A stretch of DNA of 15,841 bases, from NCBI GenBank assembly GCA_030620005.1, contig JAUXAJ010000090.1:1-15841 (forward strand), given 5' to 3'. Below are positions 1 through 7,339 of this stretch, one piece after another; the first letter of the stretch is position 1, and each line of letters starts with the position of its first letter. A program made the translations under genes and the position numbers. The notes under the pieces were generated by a model that had not been told where the DNA came from, searched no databases, and saw only the letters and a program-made list of their open reading frames with translations. The stretch is from Promethearchaeota archaeon. GTDB taxonomy: Archaea > Asgardarchaeota > Lokiarchaeia > Sigynarchaeales > SOKP01.

Positions 1-870
<870 letters not shown>

Positions 871-899
871 ACGAAAGATTTAGTAGGGGGAATGTTCTT

Positions 900-932
900 G
901 AGTTAGGTTTTTTTTTTTCTCTTTTTTTATTT
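900..932 (+). terminator. T-tract terminator after 23S rRNA
   Basis: An 11-T run (908-918) and a 7-T run (922-928) follow directly after the 23S 3' tail. Oligo-T tracts without a strong hairpin are the usual archaeal termination signal. Confidence 0.6.
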
Positions 933-1142
933 TATCCATTAATGATTGAATGAGACTCAAATAAATTATTGCTAAATGAGATTCTGCGATTTTAAATACT
1001 TAAATTCCTTTAATAAGATTTAGCCACGACAAATTCAAAAGAATCAAAAAAAGCAATCTTTGCATATTTAAGAAGGACAAAAATATTAGGGGTTGCCGGT
1101 TTAGAGAAATGATATATCATCAAGAGAAATTTTTGAATTAAA

Positions 1143-1154
1143 TAAATTTAAATA
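1143..1154 (+). promoter_or_regulatory. Candidate TATA box for the TPR gene
   Basis: AAATTTAAATAC lies about 80 nt upstream of the ATG at 1233. It would give a leader of about 50 nt. No clear Shine-Dalgarno sequence precedes the start. CATATTTAAG near 1065 is an alternative. Confidence 0.3.
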
Positions 1155-1232
1155 CAAATTTGATAATCAACTAATTAACTGCTTCATAAAAAACGAATTA
1201 TAACAGAAATATATTTCGAAGATGGGTTCTAA

Positions 1233-2138
1233 ATGAGCAAGAAAATTGATGGAAAAACCATTTCAGAATGGGCAAATTTAGGGATTAAGCACTTCAAATC
1301 AAAGGGTTTTAAAGAAGCGATAAAATGTTTTGAAAAAGTGCTTAAGGCTTATCCAGAGAACGTTGAATTTTGGAATAATTTAGGTGTTGCTTACACGCAA
1401 CTAGGAAATCAAAAAAAGGCAATTGAAAGTTATCAAAAAATAGTTAAAATCAAGCCAAAAAGCCAGGAGGCCTTGTATAATATTGGCGTTGCTTACAATA
1501 AGTTAGGAATTTTTGAGAAAGCAATTGACTCCTTTAAAAGTGTGGTAAAAATTGACCCAAATAACAAAGACACATGGTATTACATTGCCCTCCTATATGA
1601 TAAATTAAACGACGTTCAAAAGGCTATTGAAAGCTTTGAAAAAGCAAGAAAGTTCGACCCTACCAACGAAAAAATATTAAATCGGCTGGGTTCTATTTAC
1701 ATGGATAATGAAATATTCAATAAAGCTGTTGGATGTTTTGAAGAACTAACAAAATTGAACCCTAAAGACAGTAAAGCGTGGTATAATAAGGGACTTGCCC
1801 TTGGATTCCAAAGGTACGATCGCAAAGCCATTAAATGCTACGAAAAGGCAATTGAGATCGACCCATATGAAGCTTCTGCTTGGAACGATATGGGCTATTC
1901 CTATTCAATGATGCGTAAAGAAGATAAAGCGATTGAATGTTATCAAAAGGCGATAGAATTAGATCAAGACCACGAAAACTCTTGGTACAATCTGGGATTG
2001 GCACATTCAAAATTGGAAAACAATGAAAAAGCACTTGAATGCTTCGAGACTGTTCAAAAATTCAATCCAAAGCATAAAGAATCTAAATTAGAAATAAAAA
2101 GAATAAAAGATCTCGAGAGAAGTAAAAAAAAATACTGA
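1233..2138 (+). CDS. Tetratricopeptide-repeat (TPR) protein, eight repeats
   Basis: The 301-residue protein consists almost entirely of eight contiguous 34-residue TPR units with no gap (about residues 10-281), after a short start and before a basic 20-residue tail ending in KKKY. Each unit carries the TPR pattern: W/L at 4, L/I-G at 7-8, Y/F at 11, A at 20, F/Y at 24 and P near 32, with endings such as IDPNN, LNPKD and IDPYE. Such a stack forms a right-handed superhelix used to bind other proteins, and it carries no catalytic residues. There is no signal peptide or membrane segment, so it should be cytosolic. The partner cannot be told from context: the neighbours are 23S rRNA and a C45 hydrolase. 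The ATG is the first in frame; a T-rich stretch follows the TGA stop. Confidence 0.9.
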   Translation: MSKKIDGKTISEWANLGIKHFKSKGFKEAIKCFEKVLKAYPENVEFWNNLGVAYTQLGNQKKAIESYQKIVKIKPKSQEALYNIGVAYNKLGIFEKAIDSFKSVVKIDPNNKDTWYYIALLYDKLNDVQKAIESFEKARKFDPTNEKILNRLGSIYMDNEIFNKAVGCFEELTKLNPKDSKAWYNKGLALGFQRYDRKAIKCYEKAIEIDPYEASAWNDMGYSYSMMRKEDKAIECYQKAIELDQDHENSWYNLGLAHSKLENNEKALECFETVQKFNPKHKESKLEIKRIKDLERSKKKY

Positions 2139-2514
2139 CATTAGAATTGAGTTGTTTTTCTTTTGTATTCCTTTTTCCCAAAAATTCAAAAAAAAAAAAT
2201 TTCGAGGATTTTAGGATAAAACAAACAGCGGGACTTTAAGTTCAGTTTATATAGTTTAAGAATTATACAGTACCATATTAATTACGGGAAGAATTAGGGT
2301 GTAAAATACATGCTCTATGCAATCTTTTTTCAATCTCAAGTCTCATCGCAGTATCTCTAATCTTCATAATTGCTTGAATTAACGACAATTTTCTAATTTT
2401 TGAATTACTTGAAAAATGAAGTTTGCTTGGCTTTAATTTTTCATTTTTTCAATTAATTTATTTATAGGAATTTAAATTCATTATTTTAGACAATATATCA
2501 AAACATCAAGCCTA
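2139..2514. other. Intergenic region before the C45 hydrolase gene
   Basis: No credible ORF or RNA gene. It contains the T-rich terminator, an imperfect inverted repeat (TGAAAAATGAA at 2410-2420 with TTCATTTTTTCA at 2440-2451), and overlapping TATA-like sequences TTATTTATAG and TTTAAATTC at about 2458-2479 that are probably the promoter of the next gene. Confidence 0.45.
2151..2178 (+). terminator. T-rich terminator after the TPR gene
   Basis: T-rich sequence (GTTTTTCTTTTG, then CCTTTTTCCC) begins about 12 nt after the TGA stop and is typical of archaeal U-tract termination. Confidence 0.45.
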
Positions 2515-3738
2515 TTGAATAGAGAATTTGAAATGTTAGGAAAGAAATTAGAATTCACGGGGAAGAATGCTAAAGTTAAAAAATTATTCGTCTTCTTAGT
2601 ATTTCTCATGCATTATTTTAAAAGAAACAAAAAAAATGGCGTAAAAAAAGTAAAGCGCGAAGATATTAAAAAAATAACCATTTCAGGGAAACATGAATGG
2701 AGAGATAGTAATGGGCAATCTTATCTTTATGTAGAAGCCGATACACCACATGATTTAGGATATCACACAGGAAAGGCTTTAGCGAGTAAGATTGTTCTCA
2801 TGAAATCCCTTCTGTTAACATCTTCGATAATTTACCATATAAGATATTCAAAAATGATCGAAATGGGCATGGAATATTTAGATTACATTCCAGAAAAATA
2901 TTTGATAGAAATAGCTGGAATAAGCGAGGGGGCAACAGTAGGGAGTGGGTTTAATATTTCTTTCGAAGATGTTTTAGTTCAAGCGCTTTTTTTTGAGATA
3001 ATATATGGCCGTCATAATCCAGTAAGCGATGTTAATTTCGGTTGTACTTCCATTGGTGCAAAAAATACGGATTCCGCGATAATCGGACAAAATATTGATG
3101 TTTTTAAACCAATGGGATGGGTAAGTGCATTCGTTTTACATAAATTGAAAAATGAACCATCAGTTTTCACATACCGTTTGGGGGGGTCTCCAGCATTGCC
3201 GATGGGTAAGAATGAATACGGGGTAACTTTAAATTTGAACTTGGTTCAAACGAAAGTAAAAGCATCATTGACCACGCCTTCGTTCGTTCTTGTTAGGGAG
3301 GGTTTGGCAAACGCAAAAACTGCTGAACATTTTTACGATATCTTCTTTTCTAACGATAATTGGCCATTTGGATTAAATTTGCTTATTGCTGACGATAAGG
3401 ACATAATTGGAGTTCAATCACACCCCGAAAAACACATAAAAACAATGCCTCCTTCTATCATTGTTCATTCAAATACATTTATTATTCCTGCGTTTCAAAA
3501 CAAGTTAGTAGACAAAAATTATTCTAAAGAACGTCAACGATATGCAGAAGAATTAGTAGTAGAAAAGTGTAATGGTCATCACTTAACAGAAATTCAGCTC
3601 CTTGATATTTTGGGAGATAAGCCCATTATATGTCGAAACGAGGGTAAATTAATGGCAATGGCCACTATGGCTTTTTTAACAACTAACTTTTTCGGACTCG
3701 GGACTACCAATGAAAAAATTGGTTCCAATCCAATCTAA
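2515..3738 (+). CDS. C45-family (acyl-CoA:6-APA acyltransferase-like) Ntn-hydrolase
   Basis: The protein resembles the C45/AAT family, in which a precursor cleaves itself before a cysteine that then becomes the N-terminal nucleophile and hydrolyses or transfers linear amides. Matching features are the entry motif EADTPHDLGYHTGKAL (about 74-89), EIAGISEGA (132-140), the cleavage-site-like NFGCTS with candidate nucleophile Cys177, GKNEYGVTLNLN (231-242) and HSNTF (318-322). Numbering is from a TTG start at 2515; an ATG at 2533 (residue 7) is equally or more likely, and neither has a clear ribosome-binding site. The first 55 residues are an extension with a short hydrophobic run (about 24-36) followed by lysine-rich sequence, possibly a weak membrane anchor. 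Substrate is unknown; members act on penicillins, N-acyl amino acids or bile-salt-like amides. The gene stands alone. Confidence 0.78.
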   Translation: MNREFEMLGKKLEFTGKNAKVKKLFVFLVFLMHYFKRNKKNGVKKVKREDIKKITISGKHEWRDSNGQSYLYVEADTPHDLGYHTGKALASKIVLMKSLLLTSSIIYHIRYSKMIEMGMEYLDYIPEKYLIEIAGISEGATVGSGFNISFEDVLVQALFFEIIYGRHNPVSDVNFGCTSIGAKNTDSAIIGQNIDVFKPMGWVSAFVLHKLKNEPSVFTYRLGGSPALPMGKNEYGVTLNLNLVQTKVKASLTTPSFVLVREGLANAKTAEHFYDIFFSNDNWPFGLNLLIADDKDIIGVQSHPEKHIKTMPPSIIVHSNTFIIPAFQNKLVDKNYSKERQRYAEELVVEKCNGHHLTEIQLLDILGDKPIICRNEGKLMAMATMAFLTTNFFGLGTTNEKIGSNPI

Positions 3739-3777
3739 TCTTTTTTCTATTCAATTAATTTCTTTTTTATTTTTTAA
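3739..3777 (+). terminator. T-tract terminator after the C45 hydrolase gene
   Basis: Two T-rich tracts (CTTTTTTCT, then TTTCTTTTTTATTTTTT) lie immediately after the TAA stop, in the short spacer between this gene and the convergent minus-strand pair. Confidence 0.45.
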
Positions 3778-3823
3778 AAGAAAATACATTTAAAGCTGAT
3801 TTTCTCCATTTCTTTATTGCCTC

Positions 3824-4273
3824 TCATTCAATGATTTTTATTCTAATGGGACTTTCAGTTAGTTCATTTAATTTATTGTCTATTGATTTGAAAAAAAGGA
3901 CTAACTCCTTAAGAAGCATGTTATTTTCTTGTAAGATGGGCAATAGTCTTTCTGATATAGAGTAAATTTCTTTTATCAAGCTCTTTTTACCCTTAATTCT
4001 TTTCATATTACTTGCCCTAATTTTTATAATTTGACCATCTATATTTTCTCTACTTGCAAGTAATTTTTTTTCATTGTCATTTCTTGAAATTTTTTCAGGT
4101 GCTCTTCTGGATTTTGCTTGCACTTTTACAATTTTAGATTTCATAGTGCCCTTTTTTTTGAAATTTCTATTACTCTGATATTTTGGAGTAGATATGGACG
4201 TCTTATCCGAGTTTTCAAAAATCTTTTTTAAAAGTTCGAGATCTTTACCTTTAATTTGTTCTTTTTCAACCAT
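3824..4273 (-). CDS. Uncharacterised basic protein with C-terminal helical segment
   Basis: Not recognised as any family. The 149 residues are strongly basic: residues 30-100 are rich in Lys/Arg and polar residues and look disordered, e.g. NFKKKGTMKSK and SNMKRIKGKK. Residues 98-137 form a probable long amphipathic helix with heptad-like leucines and isoleucines (ERLLPILQENNMLLKELVLFF), so oligomerisation or pairing with the neighbour is plausible. The gene follows the winged-helix gene with a 4-nt gap. GAGG, inside the end of that gene about 10 nt before the ATG, is a reasonable Shine-Dalgarno site, which supports both the start and translational coupling. A DNA- or RNA-binding partner of the upstream regulator is an inference from charge and position. 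Confidence 0.65.
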   Translation of the reverse strand: MVEKEQIKGKDLELLKKIFENSDKTSISTPKYQSNRNFKKKGTMKSKIVKVQAKSRRAPEKISRNDNEKKLLASRENIDGQIIKIRASNMKRIKGKKSLIKEIYSISERLLPILQENNMLLKELVLFFKSIDNKLNELTESPIRIKIIE

Positions 4274-4277
4274 TTAA

Positions 4278-4784
4278 TCATCCTCTTAAAATTTGTTTAC
4301 CAAATTTTTCAGAAATTATCCCTTTTTTAATAGCTTGATTGATTGCATCGTTTTTTATACTATATGGGACTTTTTCTCTAAAAAATGATATTAAAGCATC
4401 CTTGAGTAGATCAGTTAAATCGTTATATTTTGTGGTTAATTCTGATGCTTCTTGTAAAATTAATCCAATAACGCGATTTAATTGAATCGGTATGATAATT
4501 TCATTTTCTTCCTCCAAAGCAATCGTGGTTGGTTCAACCACAAATTCTTTATACCATACGAAATTTTCAAACCTTTTTATCCTCTTTTTCACGAACGCGA
4601 CTTTTTTATTTTGCATTCTTTTAAGAGCGTTCTGAACCTTTCCTGAAGAAAAGTTCAAGTTCTTGTAAAGATTATAAAATTTTATGGGTTCATCTTGTTG
4701 CTTTAAATAATCCAGAATTGTTCGTTCAGTTTCCAAGGCTGCTTTTTCTCTGATATTACTAGTTTTTCTTTTAGATTGCATCAT
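4278..4784 (-). CDS. Winged-helix DNA-binding protein with RHH-like C-terminal domain
   Basis: Residues 17-80 read as a winged helix: helices ERTILDYLKQQ and KFYNLYKNLN, a recognition helix SSGKVQNALKRMQNK, then a basic wing KVAFVKKRIKRF. After an acidic linker, residues 96-138 resemble a ribbon-helix-helix unit: a strand IIIPIQLN followed by two helices, RVIGLILQEASELTTKYN and DLTDLLKDALISFFREKV. The combination suggests a dimeric transcription factor or nucleoid/partition protein, but no specific family is recognised. The gene leads a two-gene unit with the basic protein downstream. A strong palindrome (4814-4835) lies about 30 nt upstream of its start, next to a TATA-like AATTTAAATTTT, so autoregulation is a reasonable guess. 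The start is the first of two consecutive ATGs. Confidence 0.65.
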   Translation of the reverse strand: MMQSKRKTSNIREKAALETERTILDYLKQQDEPIKFYNLYKNLNFSSGKVQNALKRMQNKKVAFVKKRIKRFENFVWYKEFVVEPTTIALEEENEIIIPIQLNRVIGLILQEASELTTKYNDLTDLLKDALISFFREKVPYSIKNDAINQAIKKGIISEKFGKQILRG

Positions 4785-4813
4785 AACTTAGATTTAATTT
4801 TTAACTCATTTTT

Positions 4814-4835
4814 ATTCAAATAGTATTATTTGAAT
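4814..4835. promoter_or_regulatory. 22-bp inverted repeat, putative operator of the winged-helix gene
   Basis: Perfect 9-bp arms ATTCAAATA and TATTTGAAT are separated by GTAT. The repeat lies 30-51 bp upstream of the winged-helix start (minus strand). With the TATA-like AATTTAAATT at about 4850-4860, the transcription start would fall inside or next to the palindrome, the position expected of a repressor site. A related sequence recurs at 5001-5020. Confidence 0.5.
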
Positions 4836-4849
4836 TACGGGCTATCTTA

Positions 4850-4860
4850 AAATTTAAATT
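4850..4860 (-). promoter_or_regulatory. Candidate TATA box for the winged-helix operon
   Basis: On the minus strand AATTTAAATTTT stands just upstream of the palindrome and about 70 nt from the ATG at 4784. It is one of several AT-rich options in the region. Confidence 0.3.
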
Positions 4861-5000
4861 TCTCTTTAAATTTTTATTTTGAAAATCATCACATGTAGAA
4901 TTTCTACCATATCTTGAAATTTTGACTGCTATTGAAACATCAGTGATCAAATTTTTAAAGTCAACACTATTACTCCTTACCATTATAGATAATGTAGCGC

Positions 5001-5020
5001 TTAAATAGTACTATCTGAAT
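5001..5020. repeat. Second copy of the operator-like motif
   Basis: TTAAATAGTACTATCTGAAT matches the 4814-4835 site in the core AAATAGTAyTATyTGAAT and holds its own perfect 10-bp palindrome ATAGTACTAT at 5005-5014. A looser relative is the ATTAAT-GTACT-ATTAAT repeat at 5157-5173. Confidence 0.4.
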
Positions 5021-5187
5021 GAGTTCATTACTTTACCAATCGATCACTTTAATTTAAAAAACTATGTGATACAAGCATATCAGGCCTAATAACAAAAAGG
5101 GGCTTTTAAATTAACACTTAAAAATATCTATTAAAATCTCATATAAAAGTTTAAATATTAATGTACTATTAATGATGATTTATAATT

Positions 5188-5205
5188 AGCGTAAACTTTT
5201 ACGCT
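5188..5205. repeat. Perfect 8-bp inverted repeat (hairpin)
   Basis: AGCGTAAA and TTTACGCT are separated by only 2 nt in otherwise AT-rich noncoding DNA. It could be a protein-binding site, or a hairpin if transcribed. No adjacent T-tract suggests a terminator. Confidence 0.4.
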
Positions 5206-5745
5206 CTATATTCGCCCTAATTCTCTTGTTTTGTATATAGTCATATTTTGAGGGATTTTTGGCAGAGTTCTCCTTTTCTTATTTGTTTGAGGAGAATATT
5301 TTTAAGAAGCTGAACTCAAATCGAGAATTTGAAGTGGACAAGATAATAATATTTATTAATTTTTGTAAAAGCTCAATTCATCCCACATCTGAATTATAGA
5401 TGTTGTTTTCTTGGATATTTGTGTTAAAAAATACATAATAAGAAAAATTGCTAAAAATAATTCCCAAAAAAATTGGAAGATTTCGTGAGAGAAACAAAAG
5501 TAAGATTTTTATTGAACCCTAAGACAATTGAAATTAAGTTTCGAGATCTTTAATAATATTTTCTAATGAGTTCACTCATAACGGAAGAAATCAAGGAAGT
5601 TATGCTTGAAATAATTGGTTTCGTATAAAATAAGGCTCAACCATAAAAAAGCCAAAAGAAATAATATGTAGAAATATTTCGTTTGAAAAAAGATAAAAAT
5701 AAAAAATATTAATTTTACTAGCTTTATTAAAAACAGATTTATTTT

Positions 5746-5758
5746 TTTATTATTTATC
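5746..5758 (+). promoter_or_regulatory. Candidate TATA box for the roadblock gene
   Basis: TTTATTATTTATC lies about 25-35 nt before the ATG at 5781. That spacing would give a leaderless or near-leaderless transcript and favours the ATG over the upstream TTG at 5772. Confidence 0.35.
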
Positions 5759-5780
5759 AAAAATTTAAAAATTGATTTTT

Positions 5781-6143
5781 ATGAGCGTAGGGGAATCTTT
5801 AATAAAATATTTGACATCCATTCTACGAGCATCAGAAGGAACTAATTTAGTGGTTCTCTGTGATTTAAATGGTCTTTCTATTGCAAAGATTGGGAGAAAA
5901 AGTGACATTGATATAAATCCAAATCAAATCACGAGCTTAGCATCAGCAGCTTTTTCTGCTAGCGAAGAAAATTGGGAGGATTTGAACATAAAGGATCAGA
6001 TCATTTCATATTCATTCTTTGATAGGGTGTGTTTAATCACGCTAAGAATCAATGAGACTCTTTTAACCATAGTTCACGATTATCACAAAGAATGGCCATT
6101 GGACGCCGATAATTTAGCCAGTTCAATGTATTACTTAAAATAG
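5781..6143 (+). CDS. Roadblock/LC7-like domain protein, first half of a TAG-interrupted tandem protein
   Basis: The product (120 residues from the ATG, 123 from a TTG at 5772) has the layout of a roadblock/LC7 domain: an N-terminal helix LIKYLTSILRAS, a strand NLVVLCDLNGLSIAKI with the typical D-x-G turn, a central helix NQITSLASAAFSASEEN, strands QIISYSFFDRVCLITLRINETLLTIVHD (two pieces), and a last helix DADNLASSMYYLK. Roadblock proteins form dimers that act as scaffolds or regulators for small GTPases and are abundant in Asgard archaea. The frame ends at TAG (6141-6143), but the same frame stays open for another 211 codons into a second roadblock-like domain. The TAG falls inside what would be the continuing last helix, so this is probably the first half of one gene. 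Domain assignment is by pattern, without a search. Confidence 0.7.
   Translation: MSVGESLIKYLTSILRASEGTNLVVLCDLNGLSIAKIGRKSDIDINPNQITSLASAAFSASEENWEDLNIKDQIISYSFFDRVCLITLRINETLLTIVHDYHKEWPLDADNLASSMYYLK
6141..6143 (+). other. In-frame TAG interrupting the tandem roadblock ORF
   Basis: From 5781 to 6776 this single TAG is the only interruption of a continuous frame. The 26 codons between it and the next ATG (6222) are open and encode protein-like sequence (KLGEFFGSG, then DIEEFSNKVRSA) that joins the two domains naturally. TAG is used as a normal stop by two other genes here (zinc-ribbon at 11578-11580, HerA-like at 11874-11876), so wholesale reassignment is unlikely. Confidence 0.75.
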
Positions 6144-6221
6144 AAACTTGGGGAGTTTTTTGGGAGTGGTGTCGAATCAGAACAAGATATTGAAGAATTT
6201 TCCAACAAGGTTCGAAGTGCG

Positions 6222-6779
6222 ATGTATCTTTTTGGAATGGGAACAGATGTCCAATTTGTATCTTATACTCCAAGTAGTTTCGATACATCTAATGTGTTGC
6301 CGGCAATAAGTAAAGTTTTAGACTCCATTCAGAATCCAATTTTTATACGATATAGCTTAGTAAGTCCTTCTGGATTAACGCTCGATGCTCGAGAAGTTAG
6401 CGGTCACGACCTGCCAGTTTCAATCCAAGCGTTTTCAGCCAATGCTAATATGGCATTTCAAAAAATGAAAGAAGAATCAGAAGGAAGTTCTACAGGAGAT
6501 TTATTGTGCTATGTCGCTATATCTGGACAAGATGCTGAACATTTTTATGGACTTATCGCTTGTCCCGCGGGAAAATTAAAGTTTTCCTTAACTGATGACG
6601 CTTCTAACGCAGAAGACATTTCTTTTATTGGATTATTTAGTTTGAGTTATGGAGGGATTCCCGCCATGGGTGAATCCCGAAATATAATTTTTTCAATATT
6701 AAAAATATTGGGCGTCGAACAAATTGCAGAAAACACTATAAAAGCCATTAATGTTGTTACGAGTTTTGGATACGAATAA
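6222..6779 (+). CDS. Roadblock/LC7-like domain protein, second half of the TAG-interrupted ORF
   Basis: From the ATG at 6222 this gives 185 residues, in the same frame as the preceding half. Residues about 25-125 repeat the roadblock layout: helix NVLPAISKVLDSIQ, strand IFIRYSLVSPSGLTLDARE, helix PVSIQAFSANANMAFQKMKEES, then strands LLCYVAISGQDAEHFYGLIACPAG and LKFSL. A further 60 residues end in a helical stretch (SRNIIFSILKILGVEQIAENTIKAI). No TATA box or Shine-Dalgarno sequence is evident before 6222, so independent expression is doubtful. The real coding segment may begin at 6144 as the continuation of one protein of about 331 residues plus the TAG codon. It converges on tsr3 with a 29-bp spacer. 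GTPase-regulatory scaffolding is inferred from the fold family. Confidence 0.65.
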   Translation: MYLFGMGTDVQFVSYTPSSFDTSNVLPAISKVLDSIQNPIFIRYSLVSPSGLTLDAREVSGHDLPVSIQAFSANANMAFQKMKEESEGSSTGDLLCYVAISGQDAEHFYGLIACPAGKLKFSLTDDASNAEDISFIGLFSLSYGGIPAMGESRNIIFSILKILGVEQIAENTIKAINVVTSFGYE

Positions 6780-6808
6780 TTCAATAATTTTCAGTAACTT
6801 TGAAATTC

Positions 6809-7285
6809 TTACTTTTTCCTAAAATTTAACTTGAGAAATTCTTTTCCCCAAGAAAATTTGGAGAGTATTAATCTTGCGTAACTTTCGTATTTTGTTATGT
6901 AAAGTGCACTTGCTAAAGCTTCTGCTGAACTCAATTTTTCCCATTTTCCGTAATTCACGGGATTTGCCGCTATCAACGGGGGTAATTTACGACCATTTTC
7001 TAAATCAAAGTCTTTAAAATTTACGAGTTTTTTCCAGGAGCAATCAATTACAATGAGACCATATTTTAATATTGTATCTCTGTCTTCAATACTTATTTCT
7101 TTCTGAGAGAAAGGATTTAAAACAACTGCTTTATTTAAAGGATTTCTAATTTTGTTTATTATTTTTAAGAGGGAAAACTCTCTTAACCTTAAAGCAGAGC
7201 ATTTCTTTGGATCACACCCTTTTTCGCCTTTAAATCTCATACAATAAATCTTCAGATATGGTTCATTAGATTTTGATATACTCAT
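6809..7285 (-). CDS. tsr3: Tsr3-type rRNA aminocarboxypropyltransferase
   Basis: The 158-residue protein matches Tsr3 (DUF367), a SPOUT-like enzyme that moves the 3-amino-3-carboxypropyl group of S-adenosylmethionine onto a hypermodified pseudouridine in small-subunit rRNA late in maturation. Family marks are YCMRFKGEKGCDPKKCSALRL (residues 14-34, RLI-like N-terminal segment, in two pieces), IVIDCSW (78-84), and the highly conserved LPPLIAANPVNYGKWEKLSS (101-120) followed by AEALASALYI. The end FSWGKEFLKLN is also typical. Its length fits archaeal members. The minus-strand TTTATAAATA at 7315-7324 lies 30-39 nt upstream of the ATG and implies a very short leader. Its upstream neighbour is a decayed TnpB-like remnant, and it converges on the roadblock gene. 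Its substrate, 16S rRNA, is encoded at the other end of the window. Confidence 0.9.
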   Translation of the reverse strand: MSISKSNEPYLKIYCMRFKGEKGCDPKKCSALRLREFSLLKIINKIRNPLNKAVVLNPFSQKEISIEDRDTILKYGLIVIDCSWKKLVNFKDFDLENGRKLPPLIAANPVNYGKWEKLSSAEALASALYITKYESYARLILSKFSWGKEFLKLNFRKK

Positions 7286-7314
7286 ATTAAATCCCTATTT
7301 ATAACCTTATTATT

Positions 7315-7324
7315 ATTTATAAAA
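7315..7324 (-). promoter_or_regulatory. TATA box of tsr3
   Basis: TTTATAAATA on the minus strand, 30-39 nt from the tsr3 ATG, is the expected position for a near-leaderless archaeal transcript. It lies just outside the downstream end of the adjacent TnpB-like remnant. Confidence 0.5.
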
Positions 7325-7339
7325 CTTGGCAATTTCCTG

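Larger units (their letters stand above)
871..1232. other. Intergenic region between 23S rRNA and the TPR gene
   Basis: AT-rich spacer with no credible ORF, tRNA or 5S gene. It holds the 23S T-tracts, a perfect 12-bp palindrome ATGATATATCAT at 1109-1120, and TATA-like stretches (CATATTTAAG near 1063-1072 and AAATTTAAATAC near 1143-1154) that could drive the TPR gene. Confidence 0.5.
4785..5780. other. Long AT-rich intergenic region between divergent transcription units
   Basis: About 1 kb separates the winged-helix operon (-) from the roadblock gene (+). No ORF with convincing protein character is present. An all-hydrophobic minus-strand frame at 5572-5760 and a 20-codon plus-strand frame at 5566-5628 were judged noncoding. 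The region holds the palindromic motifs at 4814, 5001 and 5157, the hairpin at 5188-5205, a TTCTCC/GGAGAA inverted repeat near 5270-5297, and TATA-like sequence near 5746-5770. Several palindromes in so long a gene-free stretch suggest a regulatory or structural role. Confidence 0.45.

Noticed and set aside
871..1232. A 5S rRNA gene behind 23S
   Set aside because: The spacer is AT-rich and has no 5S-like conserved arms.
2410..2451. Inverted repeat TGAAAAATGAA / TTCATTTTTTCA
   Set aside because: The arms are A/T homopolymer-like and need a bulge; common by chance in this base composition.
5566..5628. 20-codon plus-strand frame beginning MSSLITEEIKEV
   Set aside because: Reads protein-like but is too short to support, with no promoter or homology visible; possibly a chance frame or tiny remnant.
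5572..5760. 62-codon minus-strand hydrophobic frame
   Set aside because: Composition is almost only Phe, Leu, Ile, Lys, Tyr and Asn, as expected from AT-rich noncoding DNA. There is no ribosome-binding site, and it covers the roadblock promoter.
6141..6143. Pyrrolysine code expansion as the sole explanation for the TAG
   Set aside because: No Pyl genes or methylamine methyltransferases are in the window, and TAG is used as a normal stop twice; kept only as an option to test.
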